Below are positions 44,654 through 53,596 of a stretch of 58,647 nt of DNA, in pieces. Position numbers and translations under genes: made by a program. This DNA comes from CADCWK01 sp964244115. Its GTDB lineage: Bacteria > Chloroflexota > Chloroflexia > Thermomicrobiales > UBA6265. Numbering within the stretch: position 1 is the first letter of the stretch; each line of letters begins with the position of its first letter. Below the pieces are notes generated by a model, which did no database searches, was not told the DNA's origin, and was given only the letters and a program-made list of their open reading frames with translations. The stretch is from positions 1 to 58,647 of the forward strand of contig CAXTHM010000018.1 of NCBI GenBank assembly GCA_964244115.1, written 5' to 3'.

Positions 44654-45769
44654 ATGGCCCAGATCACGCTGCGCGACGTCTACAAGAGCTACGGCACCGT
44701 CCCCGCTGTCGACGGCGTCTCGATCGATGTCCACGACGGCGAGTTCGTGGCCCTGGTCGGGCCGTCGGGCTGCGGCAAGACGACGACGCTCAACCTCGTC
44801 GCCGGGCTGATCGAGCTGACCGACGGCGAGATCTACGTCGGCGACCGGCTGGTCAACGACCTCGACCCCAAGGACCGCGACCTGGCAATGGTCTTCCAGA
44901 ATTACGCCCTCTACCCGAACAAGTCCGTATTCGATAACCTCGCCTTCCCGCTCAGGATGCGGAAGCTGGGCAAGGCCGACATCGAGGAGCGGGTCCGGAA
45001 GACGGCGAAGATCCTGAACATCGAGATGCTGCTCGACCGGCGGCCCAGGCAACTGTCCGGGGGGCAGCAGCAGCGCGTCGCGCTCGGTCGGGCGCTGGTC
45101 CGCAACCCGGCCGCGTTCCTCATGGACGAGCCGCTCTCCAACCTCGATGCCAAGTTGCGCGTCCAGATGCGGGCCGAACTGAAGCGGTTCCATCAGGAAC
45201 TCGGCGCGACGATCCTCTACGTCACCCACGACCAGGTCGAGGCTGTCACGATGGCCGACAAGATGGCCGTCATGAGCGGCGGGGTGATGCAGCAGTACGG
45301 TGCCCCGAAGGAGATCTACGACGGGCCGGTCAATACGTTCGTGGCATCGTTCGTCGGCTCTCCGGCGATGAACCTGATCGCCGCCGATGTCACGACCGAC
45401 GACCGGGGCCGGACGGCGCTGGGTGGCGCCTCTGGCTGGACGCTGCCGCTCCTGGACCGCAATGCCGCGGTCGCCAGGACATCGAGCGGCCGCGTCGTCG
45501 CCGGCATCCGCCACGGCCATATCGGCCTCCTGACCGAGGAGACCGACATCGCCATCCCGGCCCGCGTCTACACCGTCGAGCCGACCGGCGACATCACCTA
45601 TGTCCACATCCTGCTGGACGGCGAGACGCTCGTCGCCAGCGTCCCGCCCGAGACGACGCTGCACCCGGACCAGCCGGTCTGGCTGCGGCTGGACGAGGAT
45701 CACCTCCACCTGTTCGAGGCGACGGACGGCGTCCGGCTGGCCGACGGTGTGGGACGAGCCGCAGCCTGA
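44654..45769 (+). CDS. Sugar ABC transporter ATP-binding protein (MalK/UgpC type)
   Basis: A 371-residue cytoplasmic ATPase energising the two permeases. Walker A GPSGCGKTTT (about 37-46), Q-loop VFQNYALYPN, signature LSGGQQQRVALGRALVR, Walker B AAFLMDEPLSNLD and the switch His of YVTHDQVEA are all intact. The C-terminal roughly 130 residues form the MalK-type OB/TOBE regulatory domain, seen in CUT1 importers. ATG 44654 has GGGAGAG upstream. It follows the permeases after a 190-base spacer containing small inverted repeats, so it may also have its own promoter. Confidence 0.94.
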   Translation: MAQITLRDVYKSYGTVPAVDGVSIDVHDGEFVALVGPSGCGKTTTLNLVAGLIELTDGEIYVGDRLVNDLDPKDRDLAMVFQNYALYPNKSVFDNLAFPLRMRKLGKADIEERVRKTAKILNIEMLLDRRPRQLSGGQQQRVALGRALVRNPAAFLMDEPLSNLDAKLRVQMRAELKRFHQELGATILYVTHDQVEAVTMADKMAVMSGGVMQQYGAPKEIYDGPVNTFVASFVGSPAMNLIAADVTTDDRGRTALGGASGWTLPLLDRNAAVARTSSGRVVAGIRHGHIGLLTEETDIAIPARVYTVEPTGDITYVHILLDGETLVASVPPETTLHPDQPVWLRLDEDHLHLFEATDGVRLADGVGRAAA

Positions 45770-45997
45770 CCGACCGCTGCCATGTCAGTCGACAAGGAAA
45801 CAATCGCGGGGAACGCGTCAAGGCCGGCGACGTCAATATTGGCACCTTGCGCATGCGGTCACCCTCGGAAGGGTCCGGATAGAATTGGACGGGGTTCCGA
45901 AATTCACGCGAGATGGTCGATGGTCAATTGATTGGTCGCCCGGACAGCATAACGACTGCTGTTTTGACAGGCACCGGTTCCGACGTGTTCGTGCCGA

Positions 45998-46013
45998 ACA
46001 GGTCGCGACCTGT
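45998..46013. promoter_or_regulatory. 16-base perfect palindrome
   Basis: ACAGGTCGCGACCTGT, a perfect dyad of operator size, about 190 bases before the antitoxin start. Confidence 0.4.
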
Positions 46014-46157
46014 GCCCTGGTTCAGACCGTCTGGCAGCATCTGACTGCCCGCGTCGAGGCATAGCGGTCCAAGATCACCACCATCTGTTCGATGCAAGAG
46101 GTGGTGCCATGCACGTGAAAGTGAAAGGCTGTGGTCCCGGTCGTTGCGTTCCGTATG

Positions 46158-46168
46158 GCACACTGTGC
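46158..46168. promoter_or_regulatory. Candidate operator before the antitoxin gene
   Basis: GCACA-C-TGTGC lies 34 bases before the antitoxin ATG. Toxin-antitoxin operons are commonly autorepressed at such palindromes. Confidence 0.35.
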
Positions 46169-46201
46169 GTCCGGGAATATCCATAGCAGGAAGGCACGGC
46201 C

Positions 46202-46627
46202 ATGAGCGTCAGGCAGGAGTCGAATAGCGCCAACGACGGCCGCTCGGCGGGACGGATTCGCGTGCCCGCGACGGGGATCACCGTGCGTAACGATCATGGA
46301 GTCATCAGCGTCGACATTGCTACGCGATGGGTCGGCGAGCCGAAGGATGCCAGCGAGGACGTCCTGCTTGAACTGTCACGCGATGAAGCCGAGCGATTGC
46401 TGATCGAGCTGAGGTCGCGGCTGGACGAAACGCCTCTTTCCTTGAATCCGGATGATATGCATGTGGACACATCGACGGACGACGCACCGCGGCCGAGGGG
46501 GATCCCGTTCCATGAGATGGGCTTGACCCGTGAGGAATTTGATGCTGCGGCTGATGAATTCGCATTCATGGCGCCCTACTGGGATCGAGATGATATGGAC
46601 GAGTATGGCGACCTTCTCAAGAGGTGA
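46202..46627 (+). CDS. Putative antitoxin of a MazF-type module (141 aa)
   Basis: A 141-residue protein directly before, and overlapping by 23 bases, a MazF/PemK-like toxin gene; this position suggests it is the antitoxin. I do not recognise its fold. The N-terminal half looks like strands followed by a helix (GITVRNDHGVISVDIATRWV, VLLELSRDEAERLLIELRSR). The C-terminal third is acidic (LTREEFDAAADEFAFMAPYW, DRDDMDEYGDLLKR), a usual feature of toxin-neutralising tails. No AbrB, ribbon-helix-helix or classic HTH motif is evident. ATG 46202 has AGGAAGG seven bases upstream. Confidence 0.6.
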   Translation: MSVRQESNSANDGRSAGRIRVPATGITVRNDHGVISVDIATRWVGEPKDASEDVLLELSRDEAERLLIELRSRLDETPLSLNPDDMHVDTSTDDAPRPRGIPFHEMGLTREEFDAAADEFAFMAPYWDRDDMDEYGDLLKR

Positions 46628-46997
46628 CGTCGTTGTGGCCCTTTGGCCCCACAAGCGGACTGCCGAAGGCAAGCCTCGACCGGCGATCATCGTCCAGGCT
46701 GACGACTTCGTTTCGGACGACGAGACGATCCTCCTTGTGCCCTTCACCAGTGATCTGGCACTGCCATTGCTGGGATGCCGTATCCGAGTTCTCGAGGGAT
46801 CGCCCTATCACGAAGCATTGGGAATCACCCGGTCGTCGATGGTCCTGCCAGACAAATTGGTTCACCTGCCGCTGACGTTCATAGCCAGTCGAGTCGGCGG
46901 CTGCCCACCGCGTCTCCTTGGGGAAATCGACGACGGCATCCGCTTGGTTCTCGCACTCCAGGCACAACAGACCAGTCCCGGCGTCTCCGGTCCATAG
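46605..46997 (+). CDS. MazF/PemK-like endoribonuclease toxin
   Basis: A 130-residue toxin-family protein predicted to cleave mRNA. It starts with the family pattern FSRGDVVVALWPHKRTAEGK followed by PRPAIIVQAD, where Arg of the KPRPAIIV motif is the usual catalytic region. TILLVPFTSDL and the Ser/Thr of SSMVLPDKLVHLPLTFI match the later MazF strands. The ATG at 46605 overlaps the antitoxin end; a longer in-frame start is unlikely because it would cover most of the antitoxin C-terminus. Confidence 0.82.
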   Translation: MATFSRGDVVVALWPHKRTAEGKPRPAIIVQADDFVSDDETILLVPFTSDLALPLLGCRIRVLEGSPYHEALGITRSSMVLPDKLVHLPLTFIASRVGGCPPRLLGEIDDGIRLVLALQAQQTSPGVSGP

Positions 46998-47236
46998 CCG
47001 ATGATCGCCGCGCCTGGTGATCCTCTTTCGCTCTTCTCCAATCTGTGCTGAACTCTGTCCCTTGGTCGGGATTGCCTCTCTTCGTCGGGCTCTGATCGGG
47101 CAACGCCTTTGCCCCACGGCGTCCTCAACCGTGCTACGGTCACGCGCCATACGCTTGTCCGGCTGCCGACCCATCATGTGCTGGGACGGTGACCGGTGGC
47201 AATGCGCACCGCTTGGGCGCGAGGAGTCGACGAAAC

Positions 47237-48418
47237 ATGAAGATCACGTCAGTGGAGACGGCGGTCATCGAGGGCAATTTCGACTGGGTCCTGGTCCGGA
47301 TCGGGACCGACACCGGGGTGTCAGGGCTCGGTGAGGCGTACTGGGGGGCCGGCGTCGCCGAACTCGTCCAGGCGTGCGCGCCGACCCTGATCGGGGAGGA
47401 CCCGCGCAACATCGGCCGGATCTTCGAGAACCTCATCCGGCGGATGTCCGGGGCGGGCTCGCAGGGGGGCGCGACGGTCACGGCGATCAGCGGGATCGAG
47501 ATCGCGCTATGGGATCTCGTCGCCCGGTCGGTCGGCACGCCGATCTCGACGCTGTTCGGCGGCCGGTTCCGGGACAGGATCCGGATCTACGCCGACTGCC
47601 ACTCCGGTGACGACGACACCCCGGAGAGCTGGGCCGAGAAGGCGCGGGAGGTCAAGGCCCAGGGCTTCACGGCGATGAAGTTCGACCTGGACGTCTTCAA
47701 CCCGTTCAAGGACCGGCACGACATCTCCGAGGGGCTGCTGGCGGAGCGGAACCACTGGCTGGAGCCCTACAACCGGACGATCTCCTCGCCGGAGCGCGAG
47801 TGGATGGTCGCCTGCGTGGCGGCCGTCAAGGCGGCCGTCGGCTCGGAGATCATGCTGGCGATGGACCTGCACTGGAAGTACACCGTCGGGGACGCGATCC
47901 GGCTGGCGAAGGAGCTGGAGCGGTTCGACCTGCTCTGGCTGGAGGACCCGGTGCCGCCCGAGAACCTCGAGGCCCACGCCGAGGTCCAGCGCAACACCTC
48001 GACGCCGATCTGCACCGGCGAGAACCTGTACCGGAAGAACCAGTACCGGCGGCTGATCGAGAAGCAGATGGTCCGGATCATCGCCCCGGACATCCCGAAG
48101 ATGGGCGGGCTGCTGGAGGCCAAGAAGGTCGCCGACCACGCCGACCAGTACTTCATCCCGATCGCGCCGCACAATGTCGCGTCGCCGGTCGGGACCGTCG
48201 CCGCCGCGCAGATGTGCGCGGCGATGAGCAACTTCCTGGTGATGGAGTTCCACGCCAACGACGTCCCGTGGTGGTCGGAGCTGGTCGAAGGGGACCCGGT
48301 GATCCGGGACGGGTTCATCCACCTCGACGAGGCGCCGGGCCACGGCCTGACCCTGAACGAGACGGTCGCCCGGGCGCACGCCAAGCCGGGGACGACGTTC
48401 TTCGGCGAGGCGGTGTAG
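47237..48418 (+). CDS. Mandelate racemase/muconate lactonizing enzyme family protein
   Basis: A 393-residue enolase-superfamily enzyme, probably a sugar-acid dehydratase. The N-terminal capping domain (KITSVETAVIEGNFDWVLVR) is followed by the barrel. Metal ligands appear in order: Asp in LAMDLHWKY, Glu in LLWLEDPVPPEN, Glu in TPICTGENLYR; a KFD motif (FTAMKFDLD) provides the strand-2 base region, and the PIAPHNVASPVGT His is near the barrel end. This resembles galactonate/gluconate dehydratase-type members more than racemases. ATG 47237 has GAGGAG about ten bases upstream. It is a single gene, so the substrate stays open. Confidence 0.87.
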   Translation: MKITSVETAVIEGNFDWVLVRIGTDTGVSGLGEAYWGAGVAELVQACAPTLIGEDPRNIGRIFENLIRRMSGAGSQGGATVTAISGIEIALWDLVARSVGTPISTLFGGRFRDRIRIYADCHSGDDDTPESWAEKAREVKAQGFTAMKFDLDVFNPFKDRHDISEGLLAERNHWLEPYNRTISSPEREWMVACVAAVKAAVGSEIMLAMDLHWKYTVGDAIRLAKELERFDLLWLEDPVPPENLEAHAEVQRNTSTPICTGENLYRKNQYRRLIEKQMVRIIAPDIPKMGGLLEAKKVADHADQYFIPIAPHNVASPVGTVAAAQMCAAMSNFLVMEFHANDVPWWSELVEGDPVIRDGFIHLDEAPGHGLTLNETVARAHAKPGTTFFGEAV

Positions 48419-48576
48419 TCGCGACCCCTTCCCGACCCCTTCACACGGCGAAGGGAGTGGGTCGGTGTCCCGCTGATCGTCACCGACGACACTGGCAGTC
48501 CCCGTGCGAACAGAACTCCGACGGGCGAGTGGCAGCGTCTGGACCATAGCCCGCTGATCCCGAGGAGCACGGACCC

Positions 48577-49029
48577 ATGACGCAGCAGATGATGACCGAC
48601 GACGAGCACGACGCGTTTCTGGCCGAGCCGCACATCGCGGTGCTGAGTGTCGCCAGCGACGACGGGCGTCCGCCCCACACCGTGCCGCTGTTCTACGGCT
48701 ACGAGCCGGGCGGCAACATCACCTTCTATACCCAGACCCACGGCCGGATCGCCCGCAAGACGCGCCTGATCGAGGCGGCCGGCGCCGTCACGCTGAACAT
48801 GCAGAAGCCGACCTATCCCTACCGCTACGTCACCGTCGAAGGCACGGTCGTCAGCGTCGACCGGCCGCCGACGCGAGAGCAGATGCTGGCCATCGTCGGG
48901 CGCTACCTGCCGGCCCGTGGCGCCGCGAAGTTCGTCGACACCGAGCTCGGCCACCCGGAGCAGCGCCTGGTCCTCTTCACCGTCCGTCCCGACCGCTGGA
49001 TCACGTTCGACGTCACCAGGCAATCCTGA
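48577..49029 (+). CDS. Pyridoxamine 5'-phosphate oxidase-like flavin protein
   Basis: A 150-residue split-barrel flavin-binding protein. The family pattern is FLAEPHIAVLSVASDDGRPP followed by HTVPLFYGYEPGGNITFYT, then RKTRLIEAAGAVTLNMQKPT and YRYVTVEGTVVSVD. The short length and motifs fit the F420/FMN-dependent PNPOx-like group rather than authentic PdxH. ATG 48577 has GAGGAG about nine bases upstream. It sits between the dehydratase and M14 peptidase genes; the substrate is unknown. Confidence 0.83.
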   Translation: MTQQMMTDDEHDAFLAEPHIAVLSVASDDGRPPHTVPLFYGYEPGGNITFYTQTHGRIARKTRLIEAAGAVTLNMQKPTYPYRYVTVEGTVVSVDRPPTREQMLAIVGRYLPARGAAKFVDTELGHPEQRLVLFTVRPDRWITFDVTRQS

Positions 49030-49185
49030 CCGACGGCCTGCCGCGCTCCGCCGCGCCCGCCACGTCCCGGTCGCGTCAGCCCGTCGCCGATTGACGTGAG
49101 CGGGACCTGAGCCGTTTCGCCGCCTGCCGGGACCGTGGTAGCCTGCCCGTCAGTCGGTTCGGGGAGCGTGAGACGGGGAGAAGGC

Positions 49186-50913
49186 ATGGCCGAGGCAGGC
49201 ATCGTCGAGCGGCACTATCTGGCCGAGAGCGCGGACTGGCGGCTGGACCGCTACTACCGCTACGGCGAACTGACCGAACTCATTCGTGGCTGGGTCGAGC
49301 AGTACCCGGAGATCGCGACCCTGGGCAGCATCGGCACGAGCGGCGAGGGGCGCGACATCTGGGTTGTGACGATCACCAACCGCGCGACCGGCCCGGACAC
49401 CGAGAAGCCGGCCTACTACGTGGATGCCAATATCCACGCCGGTGAGGTCACCGGCTCCTCGGTCGCCCTCGGCAACATCCACTACCTGCTCAGCCGCTAC
49501 GGCACCGACGAGCGCGTCACCCGGCTGATCGACGAGACGACCGTCTACGTCATCCCGCGGATCATGGTCGACGCCAGCGAGGTCTACCTGACCACCGCCG
49601 AGCGGATGCGCTCCTCGATCCGGCGCTACCCCGACGAGGACACCCACGACGGTATCCAGATCGCCGACATCGATGGCGATGGCGTTATCGGCTCCATGCG
49701 TGTCCCGGACCCGGACGGTCCGTGGAAGCGATCGACGAAGGACGACCGGATCATGGTCCGGCGCGGCGCCGACGAGTTCGGGGGCGAGTACTTCTTCGTC
49801 CACCCCGAAGGGCTGATCGAGCACTTCGATGGCGGCGCGGTCGCCGTCGCGCCGTCGAAGTGGGGCCTCGATCTCAACCGGAACATGCCGCGGGACTGGA
49901 AGCCGGAGTGGACCCAGAAGGGCGCCGGGCCGTACCCGCTCAGCGAGCCCGAGACCCGCGCCGTCGCCGATTTCATCCTGGCGCACCCGAACATCCACGG
50001 TTCCCAGCACTACCACACGCAGTCGCGGGTGATCCTCCGGGCGTCGGCGCTGCGGCCGGACGACGAGCTGCCCGAGCATGACCTGCGGACCTACAAGGCG
50101 ATCGGCGCGATGGGCGAGGAGGAGACCGGCTACCGCTGCGTCTCGATCTTCCATGACTTCGCCTATGACAAGAAGAAGCCGATCTACGGCTCCTTCCAGG
50201 ACTGGATGTTCGACTACGTCGGCGTCTTCTCGTTCGCGACCGAACTCTGGAGCCTGCCGATGGAGGCCGGCTGCGACGTGACCGACTTCATCAAATGGCC
50301 GGAGGAGCGGACCGAGGACGACGACCTCAGGATGCTCCACCTCCTCGACCAGCAGGCCGGCGGTCGCGGCTTCTCGCCGTGGCGGGCGTTCGAGCACCCG
50401 CAGCTCGGGCCGGTCGAGATCGGCGGCTGGGACTTCAAGTTCGGCATCCAGAACCCGCCGGGACCGTTCCTCGAAGGGGAGATCAACCGGAACGTCCCGT
50501 TCACGGTCCGGGCGATGGGCACCGCGCCGAAGCTCCGGGTGATCGACTCCGGCAGCGAGATGGTCGGCGAGGGGGTCTACCGCGTCTGGGCGACGATCGC
50601 CAACAGCGGCTTCCTGCCGACCTACGGCAGCGATACCGCCAAGGCGACCGGCCAGCCGAAGCCGATCCGGGTCCGCGTCGAGCTGCCCGAGGGCGCGACG
50701 CTGGTCTCGGCGTCCGGCAAGGCGGAGCAGGAGATCGGCCACCTCGCCGGGCGCTCCAGCCAGCACACCGCGTTCGCCCAGCGCAGCGAGTACCCGAACC
50801 TGAGCCGCAAGTTCGTCGAGTGGGTTGTCGCGGCGCCGGCCGGGACGGAACTGACGATCACCGCCGGGACGCCCCGGGCCGGCACCGTCCGCACGACCGT
50901 CCGCCTCGGATAG
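49186..50913 (+). CDS. M14-family zinc carboxypeptidase
   Basis: A 575-residue metallopeptidase. Zinc ligands are His and Glu of NIHAGEVTGSS (near residue 84) and His of HGSQHYHTQ; the catalytic Glu is in SFATELWSLP. The substrate Arg lies in LDLNRNMPRDW. An insert between the first two ligands and the rest contains an Asp-rich DIDGDGVIGSMRVPDPDGPW loop that may bind Ca2+. The C-terminal roughly 150 residues form a beta-rich domain. No signal peptide is evident, so it is either cytoplasmic or exported by another route. ATG 49186 has GGGGAGAAGG just upstream. Confidence 0.88.
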   Translation: MAEAGIVERHYLAESADWRLDRYYRYGELTELIRGWVEQYPEIATLGSIGTSGEGRDIWVVTITNRATGPDTEKPAYYVDANIHAGEVTGSSVALGNIHYLLSRYGTDERVTRLIDETTVYVIPRIMVDASEVYLTTAERMRSSIRRYPDEDTHDGIQIADIDGDGVIGSMRVPDPDGPWKRSTKDDRIMVRRGADEFGGEYFFVHPEGLIEHFDGGAVAVAPSKWGLDLNRNMPRDWKPEWTQKGAGPYPLSEPETRAVADFILAHPNIHGSQHYHTQSRVILRASALRPDDELPEHDLRTYKAIGAMGEEETGYRCVSIFHDFAYDKKKPIYGSFQDWMFDYVGVFSFATELWSLPMEAGCDVTDFIKWPEERTEDDDLRMLHLLDQQAGGRGFSPWRAFEHPQLGPVEIGGWDFKFGIQNPPGPFLEGEINRNVPFTVRAMGTAPKLRVIDSGSEMVGEGVYRVWATIANSGFLPTYGSDTAKATGQPKPIRVRVELPEGATLVSASGKAEQEIGHLAGRSSQHTAFAQRSEYPNLSRKFVEWVVAAPAGTELTITAGTPRAGTVRTTVRLG

Positions 50914-51000
50914 CGGGTGAGAGTGGGTTTCGACCCGTTGAGGTCGAGTGGGTCGAGCGGCGGCACGGACGTCGTGGAGGTAATCTCGCGCATCCGACCG

Positions 51001-51035
51001 CCGCGGCGGCCACCGCCCGGCCGGGCGATAACGGG
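51001..51035 (-). repeat. 5'-half of repeat A (reversed)
   Basis: Reverse complement reads CCGTTATCGCCCGGCCGGGC and then GGTGGCCGCC. It sits beside repeat B as at 32558. Confidence 0.5.
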
Positions 51036-51078
51036 ATTAGCTGCATGTGTGATCACGGCGAAGATCGCCGTCGCGGAG

Positions 51079-51168
51079 CAGACTCCTCCCCAAAACCCCT
51101 CCCTGGCTCGTTTCGCGCTGCGGCGCTCCCGCCCGGAGAGGGGCTTCCACGGGTCGCGCAAGCGCTCC
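51079..51168 (+). repeat. Dispersed repeat B, copy 3
   Basis: About 90 bases, matching 20562-20650 closely, ending GGGTCGCGCAAGCGCTCC. Confidence 0.75.
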
Positions 51169-51308
51169 TGCACTCCCGAAAATGCGTATCCAGATCGTAC
51201 GGGAGTGTGCTTGCGCTTTCTGGCCTCACCCTGCAACGGCTGCGACCGTCACCCTGTAGCGCACCACACGCACCTCACCTCCTCATTCGCGCGAGGTGCG
51301 GATCCGCC

Positions 51309-52214
51309 CTACTGCCCCGTCGTGGCCGCCCCACTGGGTGTCGGCGGGACCGGGTCGACTTCGTCCGGTTCGGCGATCCCGGTGAAGCTGCGGTACTCGG
51401 CCTCGAGGTAGCGGCGCAGGCGGGGAATGATCGTCAGGGCGGCCAGCGACTCGCGGATGCGGCGCTCCTGGTCGGCGTCGGGCTGTTCCGAGAGCGACGG
51501 GTAGATGTCCTGGGTCAGCGTCGACCGAACCGTCGCGATGCAGGCTTCGACCGCCCGGGCCGTGGTCTGGTCGAGATGGATGCGGTGCTGGTTGAAGTAC
51601 TCGCCCAGCGCGAAGGCCGTTTCCCCGACCTCCCGCCAGTTGTCCCAGCGCAGCAGTTCCGGCGCCAGGTCGGTCGGGACCCGGAACGACTCGCCGGGCA
51701 GCAGGATCGGGTTGGTCAGCGAGACGATCGAGAACTCGACCCGGGCCAGCCGGTCATAGAGTTCCCCGAGGATGTCGGCCCGGCGCACGAACAGCTCCGA
51801 TGAGTCCTCGCCGGCGACCGCTGAGAGCTGGGGTGTCGCCGCGCCGGCTTGCAGCGTCGCGAGTTCCTGCTCCCGGAGGGACTCGACCCGCGCGTCCAGG
51901 TGCTCCCCGGAGCGGCGGAGCTGATCGAGGAGCTGGTCTCGCTCGCGCTGGCTGGCGCGCTCGTTGGCCCGGATCTCGACCAGCGTCGCCTCGAGTTCGG
52001 ACCGGCTGTCCTGCAGGCTGACGAGCTGGGAGCGGTAGTCCTCGTAGACGCCCCGGAGGGCGTCGGCCCGCTCCCGGGCTTCGGCCTCGGAGGTGCTGAT
52101 CCGCTGCCGGTAGGCGCCGGAGAACAGTTGCTGCCCGGCCTCCCGGAAGACGAAGACGATCCCGCCCAGCAGGGCGATCAGGACCACGGCGAGAACGACG
52201 GCAAGGGCTTCCAC
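51309..52214 (-). CDS. Membrane-anchored coiled-coil protein
   Basis: A 301-residue protein of unknown function. It starts with a membrane segment (LAVVLAVVLIALLGGIVFVF, about 3-25). A long Glu/Arg-rich coiled coil follows (about 40-125: SEAEARERADALRGVYEDYR, DSRSELEATLVEIRANERAS). The C-terminal part is a helical globular region (SSELFVRRADILGELYDRLA, EVGETAFALGEYFNQHRIHL). The GTG at 52214 is chosen because GGAGAG lies six bases before it and the membrane segment then falls at the N-terminus; an open extension to 52337 has no ribosome-binding site. RmuC-like or DivIVA-like roles are possible but unproven. Confidence 0.6.
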   Translation of the reverse strand: MEALAVVLAVVLIALLGGIVFVFREAGQQLFSGAYRQRISTSEAEARERADALRGVYEDYRSQLVSLQDSRSELEATLVEIRANERASQRERDQLLDQLRRSGEHLDARVESLREQELATLQAGAATPQLSAVAGEDSSELFVRRADILGELYDRLARVEFSIVSLTNPILLPGESFRVPTDLAPELLRWDNWREVGETAFALGEYFNQHRIHLDQTTARAVEACIATVRSTLTQDIYPSLSEQPDADQERRIRESLAALTIIPRLRRYLEAEYRSFTGIAEPDEVDPVPPTPSGAATTGQ

Positions 52215-52362
52215 GGGCGACTCTCCGGGGCGCGTCGGATGGGCGCCAGGTAATCCGGAACCGCCCGCCGCGACCGGCAGGGCAGACGACATTGTAGGCA
52301 GTTCCGACGACATGTGCATTCGCCCGTTCGGGACCACGCGGTCCGGAGCTGTCTCGTCGGAG

Positions 52363-52686
52363 CTACGGCTCGATCAACGCGACCTGGACGGTGTCCCCGA
52401 CGACACGGACCCGGTGGACTCCGACCGGCGTCACGACCGGCATCGCCGCCGGGGAGCCGGTCCGGATGTCGAAGCACCCACCGTGGAGCGGGCACTCGAT
52501 GATGCCGCCCTCGACCGTGCCGTCGGAGAGTGAGGCCTCCGCATGCGTGCAGCTGTCGTCGATGGCGTGGAACTCGCCGTCGAGGTTGATCAGGCAGACC
52601 GCGCTGTTGCGGACGTCGACGTAGGTCATCTCGCCGGGGGCGAGGTCGCCGGTCCGGGCCACGGTCACGAAGTCGGCATCGGTCAT
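52363..52686 (-). CDS. Rieske 2Fe-2S protein (ferredoxin component)
   Basis: A 107-residue soluble Rieske protein. The cluster ligands are visible: CTH (Cys-x-His) in DDSCTHAEASL and CPLHGGCFD (C-x2-H). The surrounding pattern (VTVARTGDLAPGEMTYVDV, HAIDD) matches the small Rieske ferredoxins that serve dioxygenases. ATG 52686 has AGGGA about ten bases upstream. No oxygenase is next to it. It lies downstream of SufSU and a MOSC protein, so an Fe-S context is likely. Confidence 0.88.
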   Translation of the reverse strand: MTDADFVTVARTGDLAPGEMTYVDVRNSAVCLINLDGEFHAIDDSCTHAEASLSDGTVEGGIIECPLHGGCFDIRTGSPAAMPVVTPVGVHRVRVVGDTVQVALIEP

Positions 52687-52737
52687 CGGTGGGGCATCCC
52701 TGTTCGGGTTGGACGGCTGATGAAGGGTGGACTGAGT

Positions 52738-53556
52738 TCAGGCGACCTGGACGGGATCGCCGGTGGAGATGGTACCGGGTGCCACGACGGTGGCGTAGAT
52801 GCCGAGGCTCGGCATCGCGGCCATGCCGAGCGCCGGGATCCCGACGGTATTGCGGACCGCGATCCGGCGCAGCAGCCCAGGGTCGGGCGGCAGGTCGCCG
52901 TGGGGCAGGCTCGTGACGACGCAGCGGGGGGTCGGGTCCGTCACGCGGAGCCGGACCTCCCCCACGATCAGGTCCTGTCCCACCCAGGCGTTCTCCGGGA
53001 ACGGGTCGTCGGTGGGGCCGCTGTCGATCACGATGCTGGGCCGGAATCGCCGGGCATCGAGGGCGATCCCCGGGCGCTCGGATCGGATCGTCGCGAGGGT
53101 CCCGGTCGTGATCAGGTGGACCGGTGCATGGTCGAAGAACGTCCCCGGCGCGGCGGCGGCGATCCCTCCCGTCGTCTCGATGTCGCGGAGGGCGAGCCCC
53201 TCGACGTCCGGCCAGTAGCGGTCGATCCGGGCGTCGGCGGGGACCGAGCCGACGAGGTGGGCGGCGATGCCGAGCAGACCCGACAGGGCGGCGTTCAGCG
53301 CCGGTCCGGGTCCCGCGACCACGGTGCCGTCCGGGAAGCGGACCACGACCGAGCCATCGGCGATCAGCGTGGCGGAGCAGTCGACCAGTCGCCCCCATCG
53401 GCGGGGCAGTTTGGCGCTGCCGATCCGTCCGGTCTGGCTGTCGATCAGGGCGAACGTCCGGTCGCCGTGCCCGCCACGCTCGCCGAACGTCAGCGACAGG
53501 AGCGATTCGCCGGCCATCGACTTGACCGGGTAGCGCCAGAGTTCCTCGACGCTCAT
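52738..53556 (-). CDS. MOSC domain-containing protein
   Basis: A 272-residue protein of the molybdenum-cofactor sulfurase C-terminal family. The MOSC_N beta-barrel (VEELWRYPVKSMAGESLLSL, near residues 3-22) precedes the MOSC domain, with the family Cys in TPRCVVTSLPHGDLPPDPGL. ATG 53556 has GGAG seven bases upstream and lies 40 bases after the sufU stop; a start at 53610 would overlap sufU. The role is probably handling of sulfur or molybdenum-cofactor ligands, consistent with the neighbouring cysteine desulfurase. Confidence 0.85.
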   Translation of the reverse strand: MSVEELWRYPVKSMAGESLLSLTFGERGGHGDRTFALIDSQTGRIGSAKLPRRWGRLVDCSATLIADGSVVVRFPDGTVVAGPGPALNAALSGLLGIAAHLVGSVPADARIDRYWPDVEGLALRDIETTGGIAAAAPGTFFDHAPVHLITTGTLATIRSERPGIALDARRFRPSIVIDSGPTDDPFPENAWVGQDLIVGEVRLRVTDPTPRCVVTSLPHGDLPPDPGLLRRIAVRNTVGIPALGMAAMPSLGIYATVVAPGTISTGDPVQVA

Positions 53557-53596
53557 CGGGCGACTCCGTCCGGTCTCGACCGGTGATGAGCGGGCA

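Larger units (their letters stand above)
45770..46201. other. Intergenic region before the toxin-antitoxin pair
   Basis: No gene seen. Holds a short CAGCA/TGCTG hairpin followed by TTTT (45946-45964), a 16-base perfect palindrome (45998-46013) and a CACCACC/GGTGGTG hairpin (46076-46106). Less GC-rich than its flanks. Confidence 0.5.
50914..51308. other. Intergenic region with repeats B and A half
   Basis: No gene seen. Contains a reversed A half (51001-51035) and repeat B (51079-51168), 43 bases apart. Confidence 0.55.
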
